58,187 nucleotides of DNA from Firmicutes bacterium CAG:534 (GTDB lineage: Bacteria > Bacillota > Clostridia > Lachnospirales > Lachnospiraceae): positions 217,922 to 276,108 of the forward strand of contig FR894558.1 in assembly GCA_000436115.1 (NCBI GenBank). The letters are read 5' to 3'. Made by a program: the position numbers and the translations under genes. Below the pieces are notes generated by a model. That model did no database searches. It was not told where the DNA came from and saw only the letters and a program-made list of their open reading frames with translations. Positions 8,754-16,746 of the stretch are shown here, in pieces (the first letter of the stretch is position 1; each line of letters opens with the position of its first letter).

Positions 8754-9305
8754 ATGGCAACCTGGAATTCCAGAGGGCTGAGAGGTTCCACCTTGGAGGA
8801 TCTGATCAACCGGACAAATGAAAAATATCAGGAAAACGGGCTGGCGCTGATCCAAAAAATTCCTACCCCGATTACCCCGATCAAGATAGATAAGTCAACC
8901 AGACACATTACCCTTGCCTATTTTGAACAGAAAAGCACTGTCGATTATATTGGAAGCGTGCAGGGGATCCCCGTATGCTTTGACGCCAAGGAATGTGCTG
9001 TGGACCGCTTTGCACTGCAGAATATCCATCCTCATCAGGTGGCGTTTATGGAACAGTTTGAAAGGCAAAAGGGAGTTTCCTTTTTTCTGATTTATTTTTC
9101 TGCCCGAGATGAATTTTATTATCTTCCCTTTGCCCTTTTTAAATTCTTCTGGGATCGTGCCCAGCAGGGCGGGAGAAAGAGCTTTCTCCATGAAGAACTG
9201 AATCCGGAATATATTATGCCAAAAAAACACGGAGTGTTTGTCCCATATCTGGATATGCTGCAAAAAGATCTGGAGGAAAGAGAAGCGGTTTCGGAAGAGG
9301 TTTGA
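8754..9305 (+). CDS. recU: Holliday junction resolvase RecU
   Basis: A 183-residue nuclease of the RecU family, which cuts four-way DNA junctions at the end of recombinational repair and helps segregate chromosomes in Firmicutes. N-terminal NSRGLRGSTLEDLIN, the catalytic core STVDYIG plus CFDAKEC (the D and ExK-like metal-binding residues of the PD-(D/E)xK fold), and HPHQVAFMEQF are typical. It is slightly shorter than B. subtilis RecU (about 206 residues). GAAGGAG precedes the ATG. The his promoter -35 box overlaps its stop codon. Confidence 0.93.
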   Translation: MATWNSRGLRGSTLEDLINRTNEKYQENGLALIQKIPTPITPIKIDKSTRHITLAYFEQKSTVDYIGSVQGIPVCFDAKECAVDRFALQNIHPHQVAFMEQFERQKGVSFFLIYFSARDEFYYLPFALFKFFWDRAQQGGRKSFLHEELNPEYIMPKKHGVFVPYLDMLQKDLEEREAVSEEV

Positions 9306-9330
9306 CAAAAAAACTTCCTTCCTGTATACT
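9302..9330 (+). promoter_or_regulatory. Sigma-A promoter of the his operon
   Basis: TTGACA at 9302-9307 and TATACT at 9325-9330 are separated by exactly 17 bases. The -35 box overlaps the recU stop codon. Transcription should begin near 9337, leaving a leader of about 70 bases before hisZ. Confidence 0.88.
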
Positions 9331-9353
9331 AACAATGTTTTTATATGCTAATT

Positions 9354-9382
9354 TGCTACCATGGTAGCACTTTAAAGTGCTA
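9354..9382. promoter_or_regulatory. Two overlapping perfect palindromes in the his leader (candidate operator)
   Basis: TGCTACCATGGTAGCA (9354-9369) is a perfect 16-base palindrome, and TAGCACTTTAAAGTGCTA (9365-9382) a perfect 18-base palindrome; they share TAGCA. They lie about 20 bases downstream of the predicted transcription start. This looks like an operator for a dimeric regulator, possibly the TrpR-family YerC/HisR type reported for his genes in Firmicutes (my recollection, not tested). In RNA the two would form mutually exclusive hairpins. Confidence 0.7.
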
Positions 9383-9408
9383 AATCAAAAGTGAAAAGGT
9401 GATACACA

Positions 9409-10530
9409 ATGAACAGACAGTTACTTCACACTCCGGAAGGAGTAAGGGATATTTACGGCAAAGAATATGCCAATAAGCTTTCTGCGGAAAAAAAGATCCA
9501 AAAACAGCTTAATTTATACGGGTATCAGGATATCCAAACCCCAACCTTTGAATTCTTTGATGTTTTTTCCAAGGAGATCGGCACGACCCCTTCTAAGGAA
9601 CTATATAAATTTTTTGACAAGGAGGGAAATACCCTGGTTCTGCGCCCGGATTTTACGCCATCCATGGCAAGGTGCGCAGCAAAGTACTTTATGGATGAAA
9701 ATGTTCCGATCCGTTTCTGCTATTTAGGCAATACCTTCACCAATACCAGCAATCTTCAGGGAAAGCTTAAGGAAGTAACCCAGATGGGGGCGGAGCTGAT
9801 CGGTGACGGAAGCGTTGAAGCCGATGGGGAGATGATCGCCATGATGGTGGAGGCTCTGCTTCAGACGGGACTTTCAGATTTTCAGGTCAGCATCGGAGAG
9901 GTAGAATATTTTAAGGGGATCTGCCGGATGGCAGGTCTGTCTGAGGATACGGAAAAGGAACTCCGGGAACTGATTTCCGGTAAAAATTTATTTGGCGCGG
10001 AAGAATTTCTGGCCAATCGGCAGGTAGACCCGGAATGCGTGAAACTGCTTCTTGGGATCACAGACTGCTTCGGGGATGTTAACGTACTGAAAAAGGCTGA
10101 AGAAACAGCCCCGAACGAAATGGCGGCTGGAGCGGTGAAACGGCTTTTGAAGCTGTATCATGTGCTGTGCCAGTATGGCGTAGAGAAATATGTTTCCTTT
10201 GATCTAGGGATGCTCAGCAAATATAATTATTATACCGGCGTGATCTTCAAGGTATTTACTTATGGAGTGGGAGATGCCATTGCAAAGGGCGGGCGGTATG
10301 ATAAGCTGCTCGGATATTTCGGAAAGAACGCACCGGCCATCGGCTTTGTAGTAGTGGTGGATGACCTTCTGTGCGCACTGGAAAGATGCGGAAAGAAGCC
10401 CGAAAAGGAAAAAGATATCCAAACGCTTACCTACAGGCCGGATGAGTATGAAAGCATACTGATGCAGGCAAAGGGGCTTAGAGAGCAGGGCGTTTGCGTA
10501 GCCCTTGTACCGGAAAGCAGCGAGGTGTAA
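9409..10530 (+). CDS. hisZ: ATP phosphoribosyltransferase regulatory subunit HisZ
   Basis: A 373-residue paralogue of histidyl-tRNA synthetase without aminoacylation function. It begins LHTPEGVRDIYG, has the class II motif 2-like LRPDFTPSMARCAAKY and FCYLGNTF, and a motif 3 region with KGGRYDKLL. HisZ forms a hetero-octamer with short-form HisG and is needed for its activity and histidine feedback. The C-terminal anticodon-binding domain is much reduced. It is the first gene of the his operon, with GTGAAAAGGTG upstream, and its stop is one base before hisG, so translation is probably coupled. Confidence 0.95.
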   Translation: MNRQLLHTPEGVRDIYGKEYANKLSAEKKIQKQLNLYGYQDIQTPTFEFFDVFSKEIGTTPSKELYKFFDKEGNTLVLRPDFTPSMARCAAKYFMDENVPIRFCYLGNTFTNTSNLQGKLKEVTQMGAELIGDGSVEADGEMIAMMVEALLQTGLSDFQVSIGEVEYFKGICRMAGLSEDTEKELRELISGKNLFGAEEFLANRQVDPECVKLLLGITDCFGDVNVLKKAEETAPNEMAAGAVKRLLKLYHVLCQYGVEKYVSFDLGMLSKYNYYTGVIFKVFTYGVGDAIAKGGRYDKLLGYFGKNAPAIGFVVVVDDLLCALERCGKKPEKEKDIQTLTYRPDEYESILMQAKGLREQGVCVALVPESSEV

Positions 10531-10531
10531 A

Positions 10532-11176
10532 ATGAGTGAAGAAAGATATCTGACGTTTGCCCTTGGAAAAGGCAGACTGGCAAATAAGACCATGGAGCTT
10601 TTGGAGCAGCTTGGAATTACCTGTGAGGAAATGAAGGATAAGAGTTCCCGGAAACTGATCTTTGTGGATGAGGAGCATAAGCTGCGTTTTTTTCTTGCGA
10701 AAGGGCCGGATGTTCCAACTTATGTAGAATATGGCGCGGCTGACATTGGGGTTGTGGGAAAAGACACGATCCTGGAAGAAAACAGACGGGCATATGAAGT
10801 TTTAGATCTTGGCTTTGGCAAGTGCAGGATGTGTGTATGCGGCCCGGAAAGCGCAAGAGAGCTTTTACAGCACCATGAGAGGATCCGTGTTGCCAGCAAG
10901 TATCCGGTCATTGCAAAGGATTATTTCTATAACAAAAAGCATCAGACCGTAGATATTATTAAACTGAACGGCTCTGTAGAATTAGGCCCCATTGTGGGAT
11001 TGTCTGATGTAATTGTAGATATTGTGGAAACAGGTTCTACACTGCATGAAAACGGGCTTGTGGTACTGGAGGAGATTTGTCCCCTGTCAGCAAGAATGAT
11101 CGTAAATCAGGTCAGCATGCAGATGGAAACAGAGAGGATCAAAGCACTGATTACAAAAATGAAGGAGTTTTGTTAA
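10532..11176 (+). CDS. hisG: ATP phosphoribosyltransferase, short form
   Basis: A 214-residue catalytic subunit for the first step of histidine synthesis: ATP plus PRPP to phosphoribosyl-ATP. It shows FALGKGRL at the N-terminus, the EYGAADIGVVGKD segment and the PRPP-binding IVDIVETGSTLHENGL. It lacks the C-terminal ACT-like regulatory domain of long HisG, which fits the presence of HisZ directly upstream. The start ATG 10532 is one base after the hisZ stop with GAGGTG inside the end of hisZ. Confidence 0.96.
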   Translation: MSEERYLTFALGKGRLANKTMELLEQLGITCEEMKDKSSRKLIFVDEEHKLRFFLAKGPDVPTYVEYGAADIGVVGKDTILEENRRAYEVLDLGFGKCRMCVCGPESARELLQHHERIRVASKYPVIAKDYFYNKKHQTVDIIKLNGSVELGPIVGLSDVIVDIVETGSTLHENGLVVLEEICPLSARMIVNQVSMQMETERIKALITKMKEFC

Positions 11177-11201
11177 TAACAGCTTCAGAATGGAGAAAAG
11201 C

Positions 11202-12494
11202 GTGAGAATTATTGAACTGAACCAGGAAACCAAAGACAGCCTGCTGGAAAATCTTTTGAAGAGAAGTCCCAGCAATTATGGGCAGTATGAGCAAACGGTA
11301 AACGAGATCATTGCAGATGTGCGGGCCCGGAAGGATCAGGCTCTGTTTGAATATACCAGCAGATTTGACAAGTGTGAGCTTACAAAGGAAACGATCAAAG
11401 TAACCGAGGAAGAAATAGAAGAAGCATATGCAGCTATTTCACCGGAATTTATAGAAGTCATGAAGAAATCTGCCCATAATATCCGTTCTTTCCATGAAAA
11501 ACAGCTTCATAGCAGCTGGATCATTCCCAAAGACGACGGAACCATTCTGGGACAGAAGATCCTTCCCATTGCCATTTCAGGAGTCTATGTTCCGGGAGGA
11601 AAGGCGGCATATCCTTCCAGCGTTTTAATGAACGTACTGCCGGCAAAGGTTGCCGGTGTATCACGGATCATTATGACCACACCTCCGGGAGCAGATGGAA
11701 AGGTAAATCCGGGAACCCTGGTAGCTGCCCACATTGCAGGCGTGGATGAAATTTATAAAGCAGGCGGTGCACAGGCCATTGCGGCAATGGCTTTTGGCAC
11801 GGAAAGTATTCCCAGAGTGGACAAGATCACAGGCCCGGGCAATATCTTTGTAGCGCTTGCAAAGAAAGCCTGCTTCGGGTATGTCAGCATTGACTCCATT
11901 GCCGGTCCCAGCGAGATTTTAGTGCTTGCGGATGAAACAGCAAACCCCAGATACGTTGCCGCAGACCTTCTCTCACAGGCAGAGCATGATGAAATGGCAA
12001 GCGCTATTTTGATCACAACCAGCATGGAACTTGCAAAGAAGGTTTCAGAGCAGGTGGCAGCTTTTACAGAAAAGCTGGAAAGAAAAGAGATTATACAGAA
12101 ATCCTTAGACCACTATGGCTATATCCTGGTAGCGGAAAACATGGATCAGGCCATTGAAACCGCAAATGAGATTGCGTCGGAGCACCTGGAGATCCTGACC
12201 AGAGATCCTTATGAGGTTATGACAAAGATCAAAAATGCAGGGGCTATTTTCCTGGGAGAATATTCTTCTGAACCTCTTGGGGATTATTTTGCCGGTCCTA
12301 ACCATATTTTACCTACCAATGGAACAGCAAGATTTTTCTCGCCCTTAAATGTAGATGATTTTATGAAAAAAACAAGCATTATTTCTTATTCCAGGCAGGC
12401 TCTTGAAAAAGTGCATAAGGATATTGAGCTTTTTGCACAAAAGGAAGGGTTGACGGCACATGCAAACTCCATTAAAGTAAGATTTGAAAAGTAA
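11202..12494 (+). CDS. hisD: Histidinol dehydrogenase
   Basis: A 430-residue zinc- and NAD-dependent enzyme for the last two oxidation steps, L-histidinol to L-histidine. Signature segments include GVYVPGGKAAYPSSVLMN, AGVDEIYKAGGAQAIAAMAFG, DKITGPGNIFVALAKK, SIAGPSEILVLAD, LLSQAEHD and EHLEIL, covering the usual substrate and Zn positions. The GTG at 11202 was preferred: GGAG at 11192 sits 6 bases before it, while the in-frame ATG at 11190 has no site. Third gene of the operon. Confidence 0.96.
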   Translation: MRIIELNQETKDSLLENLLKRSPSNYGQYEQTVNEIIADVRARKDQALFEYTSRFDKCELTKETIKVTEEEIEEAYAAISPEFIEVMKKSAHNIRSFHEKQLHSSWIIPKDDGTILGQKILPIAISGVYVPGGKAAYPSSVLMNVLPAKVAGVSRIIMTTPPGADGKVNPGTLVAAHIAGVDEIYKAGGAQAIAAMAFGTESIPRVDKITGPGNIFVALAKKACFGYVSIDSIAGPSEILVLADETANPRYVAADLLSQAEHDEMASAILITTSMELAKKVSEQVAAFTEKLERKEIIQKSLDHYGYILVAENMDQAIETANEIASEHLEILTRDPYEVMTKIKNAGAIFLGEYSSEPLGDYFAGPNHILPTNGTARFFSPLNVDDFMKKTSIISYSRQALEKVHKDIELFAQKEGLTAHANSIKVRFEK

Positions 12495-12524
12495 GATCAC
12501 CGATTTGGAATTGGGAGGACTGAA

Positions 12525-13112
12525 ATGGAACGAAAAGCAGCTTTAACACGAACAACAAAAGAAACCGATATTTCCCTTTCCCTTAATCTGGATGGAGCAG
12601 GAGAAGGAAAAATTGAAACCGGAATCGGTTTTTTTGATCATATGCTGGAAGGCTTTGCAAAACACGGTTTTTTTGATCTTTCCCTAAGAGTTCAGGGAGA
12701 CCTTGAGGTGGATGGACATCACAGCGTAGAAGATGCGGGAATTGTGCTTGGCAGCGCCATCAAGCAGGCCCTAGGAGACAAAAAGGGAATCAGACGGTAT
12801 GGATCCTGCATCCTGCCTATGGATGACGCCTTGTGCCTTTGCGCAGTAGATCTCTGCGGAAGACCTTATTTTGCATATGAATGCGTATTTCCGACGGAGC
12901 GGATCGGAGGCCTCGACACGGAACTGGTGAGAGAGTTCTTTTATGCTGTTTCCTATACCGCAGGGATGAACCTTCACATTAAGATGCTTTCCGGAATAAA
13001 CAGCCATCATATGGCAGAAGCAATGTTTAAGGCCTTTGCAAGAGCCTTAGATGAAGCGGTATCCTTTGATACGAGAATCAAGGATGTTTTAAGTACAAAA
13101 GGAAGTTTATAA
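12525..13112 (+). CDS. hisB: Imidazoleglycerol-phosphate dehydratase
   Basis: A 195-residue monofunctional HisB, manganese-dependent, converting imidazole glycerol phosphate to imidazole acetol phosphate. Both metal-binding repeats are visible: DGHHSVEDAG and SHHMAEAMFKAFARAL, together with the N-terminal RKAALTRTTKETDISLSL and FFDHMLEGFAKHG. No histidinol phosphatase domain is fused. TTGGGAGG lies upstream of the ATG. It sits between hisD and the hisIE fusion in the his operon. Confidence 0.97.
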   Translation: MERKAALTRTTKETDISLSLNLDGAGEGKIETGIGFFDHMLEGFAKHGFFDLSLRVQGDLEVDGHHSVEDAGIVLGSAIKQALGDKKGIRRYGSCILPMDDALCLCAVDLCGRPYFAYECVFPTERIGGLDTELVREFFYAVSYTAGMNLHIKMLSGINSHHMAEAMFKAFARALDEAVSFDTRIKDVLSTKGSL

Positions 13113-13137
13113 CACTTCGGAAAAGGAACGGACGAAG

Positions 13138-14424
13138 ATGGATAATTATAAAAAATTTATTCCCTGTATTTATCTGAAAGAGGGAAAGGCGGTTGCCGGC
13201 TTTCAGGATCAGACCGTTGTCAGCGAAGATCCTGTTTCTCTTTCTGCTTTTTATGGGGAAAACAATGCAGATGAGCTGATCGTTTATGATCTTTCCACAG
13301 ATGATGCATCCCATGAGGCGGCCCTTGATGTGATTAAGGAGATCTGCAGTAAGGCACAGATACCGGTAATTGGCGCCGGTAATGTAAAACGGATGGAAGA
13401 TGTTAAAAAGCTTCTTTACGCCGGTTGTATGAAGGCTGCACTGAATTATTCCAAAGAAGGAAATATTGAGATCACCAGGGAGGTTTCCCTGAAATTCGGC
13501 AAGGATAAGATTGTAGCATGTATTGCAAAGGCGTCCGAAATAGAAACTAATAAAGCGGTTTTGGAAGAACTGGTATGTGAAGTGATCCTGATCGATGAAA
13601 AAACCATCAAGCAGGCTATGGAAATTGCAACGCTTCCGGTGATCGTAACCCTTCCAGAGGTGTCGCTTGACAAGATCATGGAGCTTTTGTCCTGTGAAAA
13701 GATTGCAGGTGTAACAGGCCCGGCGATCAACGAAAACGCTAAGGAATTAAGCGACATCAAGGATCTTTGTGCCGGAAACCAGATTGCGGTCCATACCTTT
13801 GAACCCAAGGTGAAATGGGAAGAGCTGAAAAAGAATTCTGACGGACTGGTTCCGGTTGTGGTCCAGGATTATAAGACCAGGGAAGTGCTGATGGTTGCCT
13901 ATATGAATGAGGACGCCTACCTGCATACCTTAAAATGCGGCCGTATGACCTATTACAGCAGAAGTAGGCAGGAGCGTTGGATCAAGGGCGAAACAAGCGG
14001 ACATTACCAGTATGTGAAGGAATTGATCGCAGACTGTGATAAGGACACTATCCTTGCCAAGGTAGCCCAGGTTGGAGCTGCCTGCCATACCGGCAATTAC
14101 AGCTGCTTTTTCCAGGAAATCATGAAAAAAGAATACGAGGAAACCAACCCTCTGATGGTATTTGAATCTGTGCTGAATGTGATCAAGGACAGAAAGGTGC
14201 ATCCAAAGGAAGGTTCCTATACAAACTATCTGTTTGATAAGGGAATTGATAAGATTCTGAAAAAGCTTGGTGAGGAAGCAACCGAAATTGTGATTGCCGC
14301 CAAAAATCCCAATGTCAATGAGATCAAATATGAGATTTCCGATTTTCTGTATCATATGATGGTTCTGATGGTGGAAAAGGGAGTTTCCTGGGAGGAAATT
14401 ACAGAAGAACTGGACAAGCGCTAA
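13138..14424 (+). CDS. hisIE: HisIE with an N-terminal degenerate HisF-like domain
   Basis: A 428-residue three-part protein. Residues 224-330 are HisI (phosphoribosyl-AMP cyclohydrolase): SRSRQERWIKGETSG and DCDKDTILAKVAQVGAACHTGNYSC give the Mg-binding Asp residues and Zn cysteines C300, C316, C323. Residues 335-428 are HisE (phosphoribosyl-ATP pyrophosphatase) with KKLGEEATEIVIAAKN and EISDFLYHMMVL. Residues 1-222 resemble a shrunken HisF barrel (FIPCIYLKEGKAVAGF, NNADELIVYDLS, K99 kept), but the two catalytic aspartates are replaced by Y12 and A130. HisI and HisE steps should be intact; the first domain probably has a structural or regulatory role. Confidence 0.9.
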   Translation: MDNYKKFIPCIYLKEGKAVAGFQDQTVVSEDPVSLSAFYGENNADELIVYDLSTDDASHEAALDVIKEICSKAQIPVIGAGNVKRMEDVKKLLYAGCMKAALNYSKEGNIEITREVSLKFGKDKIVACIAKASEIETNKAVLEELVCEVILIDEKTIKQAMEIATLPVIVTLPEVSLDKIMELLSCEKIAGVTGPAINENAKELSDIKDLCAGNQIAVHTFEPKVKWEELKKNSDGLVPVVVQDYKTREVLMVAYMNEDAYLHTLKCGRMTYYSRSRQERWIKGETSGHYQYVKELIADCDKDTILAKVAQVGAACHTGNYSCFFQEIMKKEYEETNPLMVFESVLNVIKDRKVHPKEGSYTNYLFDKGIDKILKKLGEEATEIVIAAKNPNVNEIKYEISDFLYHMMVLMVEKGVSWEEITEELDKR

Positions 14425-14432
14425 AAACTGCC

Positions 14433-14466
14433 CCCCGCATAATTTTGTTATGCGGGGCATATTTTG
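14433..14466 (+). terminator. Intrinsic terminator of the his operon
   Basis: CCCCGCATAA (14433-14442) and TTATGCGGGG (14448-14457) form a perfect 10-bp stem with a TTTTG loop, followed by CATATTTTG. The T tract is interrupted, so termination may be incomplete and the next gene could receive some read-through. Confidence 0.65.
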
Positions 14467-14481
14467 ATTAAAAGCAGCGAT

Positions 14482-14898
14482 ATGGAAAATAGTATGGAGA
14501 AAAAAGTAACCACGGATCAAAAGCTGGAGCTTGTACGGACCATAAGGGCACAGAATGAGTATAACAGACGGATCTGCAAAAGCAGGGAGCAGCTGCTGTA
14601 CGCAGAAATACCAGGCGATCGCAACAGTGAAATATACGGATTGGAGGCCAAACCTCAAAACATTTCGCAGGGCCATGATGCGCCTAAGAAGCTGTTTGGC
14701 GGTTTCAGAATACGGTTTGTGATGGCTATAGCATTATTTCTTGCGTTTGTTTTCTGGGATCAGCAGCAAAGCAGCTTTCTTGGATATACGAAAGACAAGC
14801 TGCAGAAAATAATAACCCAAAGTATCGATATGGATGGCCTGATGAGCCCAATAAATACAAATGGAGATGAAAATGAGGAAACTGGCACTGCAAGATGA
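14482..14898 (+). CDS. Single-pass membrane protein, unknown
   Basis: A 138-residue protein I do not recognise. Residues 1-75 are hydrophilic and basic (KLELVRTIRAQNEYNRRICK); one hydrophobic segment RFVMAIALFLAFVFW lies near 77-95; the remaining 40 residues would be outside the membrane. The start is uncertain: ATG 14482 and ATG 14494 are both in frame and neither has a clear Shine-Dalgarno sequence. The 3' end overlaps the radical-SAM gene by 26 bases, and the ribosome binding site of that gene lies inside this one, so the two are probably translated together. This is the main evidence that the frame is real. Confidence 0.6.
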   Translation: MENSMEKKVTTDQKLELVRTIRAQNEYNRRICKSREQLLYAEIPGDRNSEIYGLEAKPQNISQGHDAPKKLFGGFRIRFVMAIALFLAFVFWDQQQSSFLGYTKDKLQKIITQSIDMDGLMSPINTNGDENEETGTAR

Positions 14899-16744
14899 AA
14901 TATTGATGCAGGTGGAGAAACCTGCCAGATATATTGGAAATGAAGTAAATGCGGTAATGAAGAACAAAGAGGAAATTGCCATCCGCTTTGCAATGTGTTT
15001 TCCGGATGTATATGAAATCGGAATGTCCCATCTCGGCATACAGATCCTGTATGATATGCTGAATGGGTTTGAGGATGTGTGGTGCGAAAGAGTATATTCG
15101 CCCTGGGTGGATTTGGATCAGATCATGAGAAAAGAAAAAATCCCCTTATTTGCACTGGAATCCCAGGATCCGATCAAAAATTTTGATTTTTTAGGGATCA
15201 CCATACAGTACGAAATGTGTTATACCAATATTTTGCAGATTTTGGATCTGTCCGGAATTCCTCTTATGGCAAAGGACAGGACCGAGGCGGATCCCATTGT
15301 GATCGGAGGCGGGCCATGCACTTACAATCCGGAGCCCTTTTGTGATTTCTTCGATCTGATCTATATTGGGGAGGGCGAAACCCGTTACCGGGAGCTCCTT
15401 GATTTATATCTGTCCTGTAAAAATGGAAACCAGAGCCGAAAAAGCTTTTTGGAAGCAGCTGCCATGATCCCCGGTATTTATGTTCCATCCCTGTACGAGG
15501 TAACCTACAAGGAGGATGGCACCATTGCAGAACGCATTCCGCTGGTTCCTGGAATTCCGGCAGTTATAGCTAAGGAAATGGTGCGGGAGATCTCCCAGTC
15601 CTGTTATCCTAAGAAACCGGTAGTTCCCTTTATTAAGGTTACACAGGACCGCGTTGTGCTGGAAATTCAAAGGGGCTGCATCAGAGGCTGCCGTTTTTGC
15701 CAGGCAGGACAGCTTTACAGACCGGTTCGGGAAAGAGACCTTGAAATGCTGGAACAATATGCAGTTGAGATGCTGGACAATACAGGACACGAAGAAATCT
15801 CGCTGAGTTCTTTGAGTTCCAGTGATTATTCCAAGCTTCCGGAGCTTTTGGATTTCCTGATCGAAAAATGCAACGAGAAGAGAATTAATATTTCCCTTCC
15901 CTCTTTACGGATTGACGCTTTTTCCCTTGATGTCATGAACAAGGTACAGGATGTGAAAAAAAGCAGCCTGACCTTTGCGCCCGAAGCAGGAAGCCAGAGG
16001 CTGCGTAATGTGATCAATAAAGGACTGACAAAAGAAGTGATCCTGGAAGGGGCTAAAATGGCCTTTGAAGGGGGCTGGACCAGGGTAAAGCTTTATTTCA
16101 TGCTGGGACTGCCCTTTGAAACCTCCGAGGACATCCGTGAAATTGGAGAGCTGTGCAATGAAATAGCGGCCTTGTTTTACGACACGGTTCCCAAAGAAAA
16201 AAGGACAAGCAGGATCCAGATCGTAGCCAGTACATCCTTTTTTGTACCGAAGCCTTTTACCCCTTTTCAATGGGCACCTCAAAATACCAAGGAGGATTTT
16301 CTGGAAAAAGCCTACCAGACCAAGCAGTCCATTGTTTCACAATTAAATCAAAAAAGCATTAAATATAACTGGCATGAAGCAGATGCCAGCGTCATGGAAG
16401 GAATTTTTGCAAGGGGTGACAGACGGCTGAATCAGGTCATTTTAAGAGCCTATCAAAAGGGTTGTATGTATGACGCCTGGAGCGAATATTATCATAATGA
16501 CGTGTGGCTCAAGACCTTTGAGGAATGCGGCGTTGATCCGGACTTTTATACCATCAGGCAGAGAGAAGAAACAGAAATATTCCCCTGGGATTTTATTGAC
16601 TGTGGTGTGACAAGGCAGTTCCTTCTTAGAGAATGGCACAGGGCACAGCAGGCGGTTGTAACTCCCAACTGCAGAATGGCATGCCAGGGCTGCGGCGCCG
16701 GCCGTTATCAGACGGGCGTCTGCCTGGAACGGAAAGGACAGTAA
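14873..16744 (+). CDS. B12-binding-type radical SAM protein (TIGR03960 family)
   Basis: A 623-residue radical SAM enzyme. The N-terminal 230 residues resemble a cobalamin-binding-type Rossmann domain (GMSHLGIQILYDML, VIGGGPCTYNPEPF, FDLIYIGEGE). The radical SAM core contains RGCIRGCRFCQAG, a CxxxCxxC for the 4Fe-4S cluster (C269, C273, C276), and LPSLRIDAFS. A second CxxxCxxC-like group, PNCRMACQGCG, lies at the very C-terminus. The reaction is not known to me. ATG 14873 fits a GGAG site 6 bases upstream. It is followed 2 bases later by its usual partner (DUF2344) and then RNase E/G and rplU, an arrangement common in Firmicutes that suggests RNA or ribosome modification. Confidence 0.88.
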   Translation: MRKLALQDEILMQVEKPARYIGNEVNAVMKNKEEIAIRFAMCFPDVYEIGMSHLGIQILYDMLNGFEDVWCERVYSPWVDLDQIMRKEKIPLFALESQDPIKNFDFLGITIQYEMCYTNILQILDLSGIPLMAKDRTEADPIVIGGGPCTYNPEPFCDFFDLIYIGEGETRYRELLDLYLSCKNGNQSRKSFLEAAAMIPGIYVPSLYEVTYKEDGTIAERIPLVPGIPAVIAKEMVREISQSCYPKKPVVPFIKVTQDRVVLEIQRGCIRGCRFCQAGQLYRPVRERDLEMLEQYAVEMLDNTGHEEISLSSLSSSDYSKLPELLDFLIEKCNEKRINISLPSLRIDAFSLDVMNKVQDVKKSSLTFAPEAGSQRLRNVINKGLTKEVILEGAKMAFEGGWTRVKLYFMLGLPFETSEDIREIGELCNEIAALFYDTVPKEKRTSRIQIVASTSFFVPKPFTPFQWAPQNTKEDFLEKAYQTKQSIVSQLNQKSIKYNWHEADASVMEGIFARGDRRLNQVILRAYQKGCMYDAWSEYYHNDVWLKTFEECGVDPDFYTIRQREETEIFPWDFIDCGVTRQFLLREWHRAQQAVVTPNCRMACQGCGAGRYQTGVCLERKGQ

Positions 16745-16746
16745 CA

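Noticed and set aside
9337..9408. T-box or riboswitch in the his leader
   Set aside because: The leader is only about 70 bases and lacks the T-box sequence and antiterminator; only the two palindromes are seen.
13138..13803. A frameshifted or decaying separate hisF gene fused by mutation
   Set aside because: The frame is continuous, there is no internal start or broken motif at the junction, and HisI follows without a gap; a stable fusion is the simpler reading.
13930..14676. Open frame of 248 codons on the minus strand
   Set aside because: It is antisense to hisIE and the his terminator, has no ribosome site, and its translation is rich in Phe/Ile/His, typical of a shadow frame.
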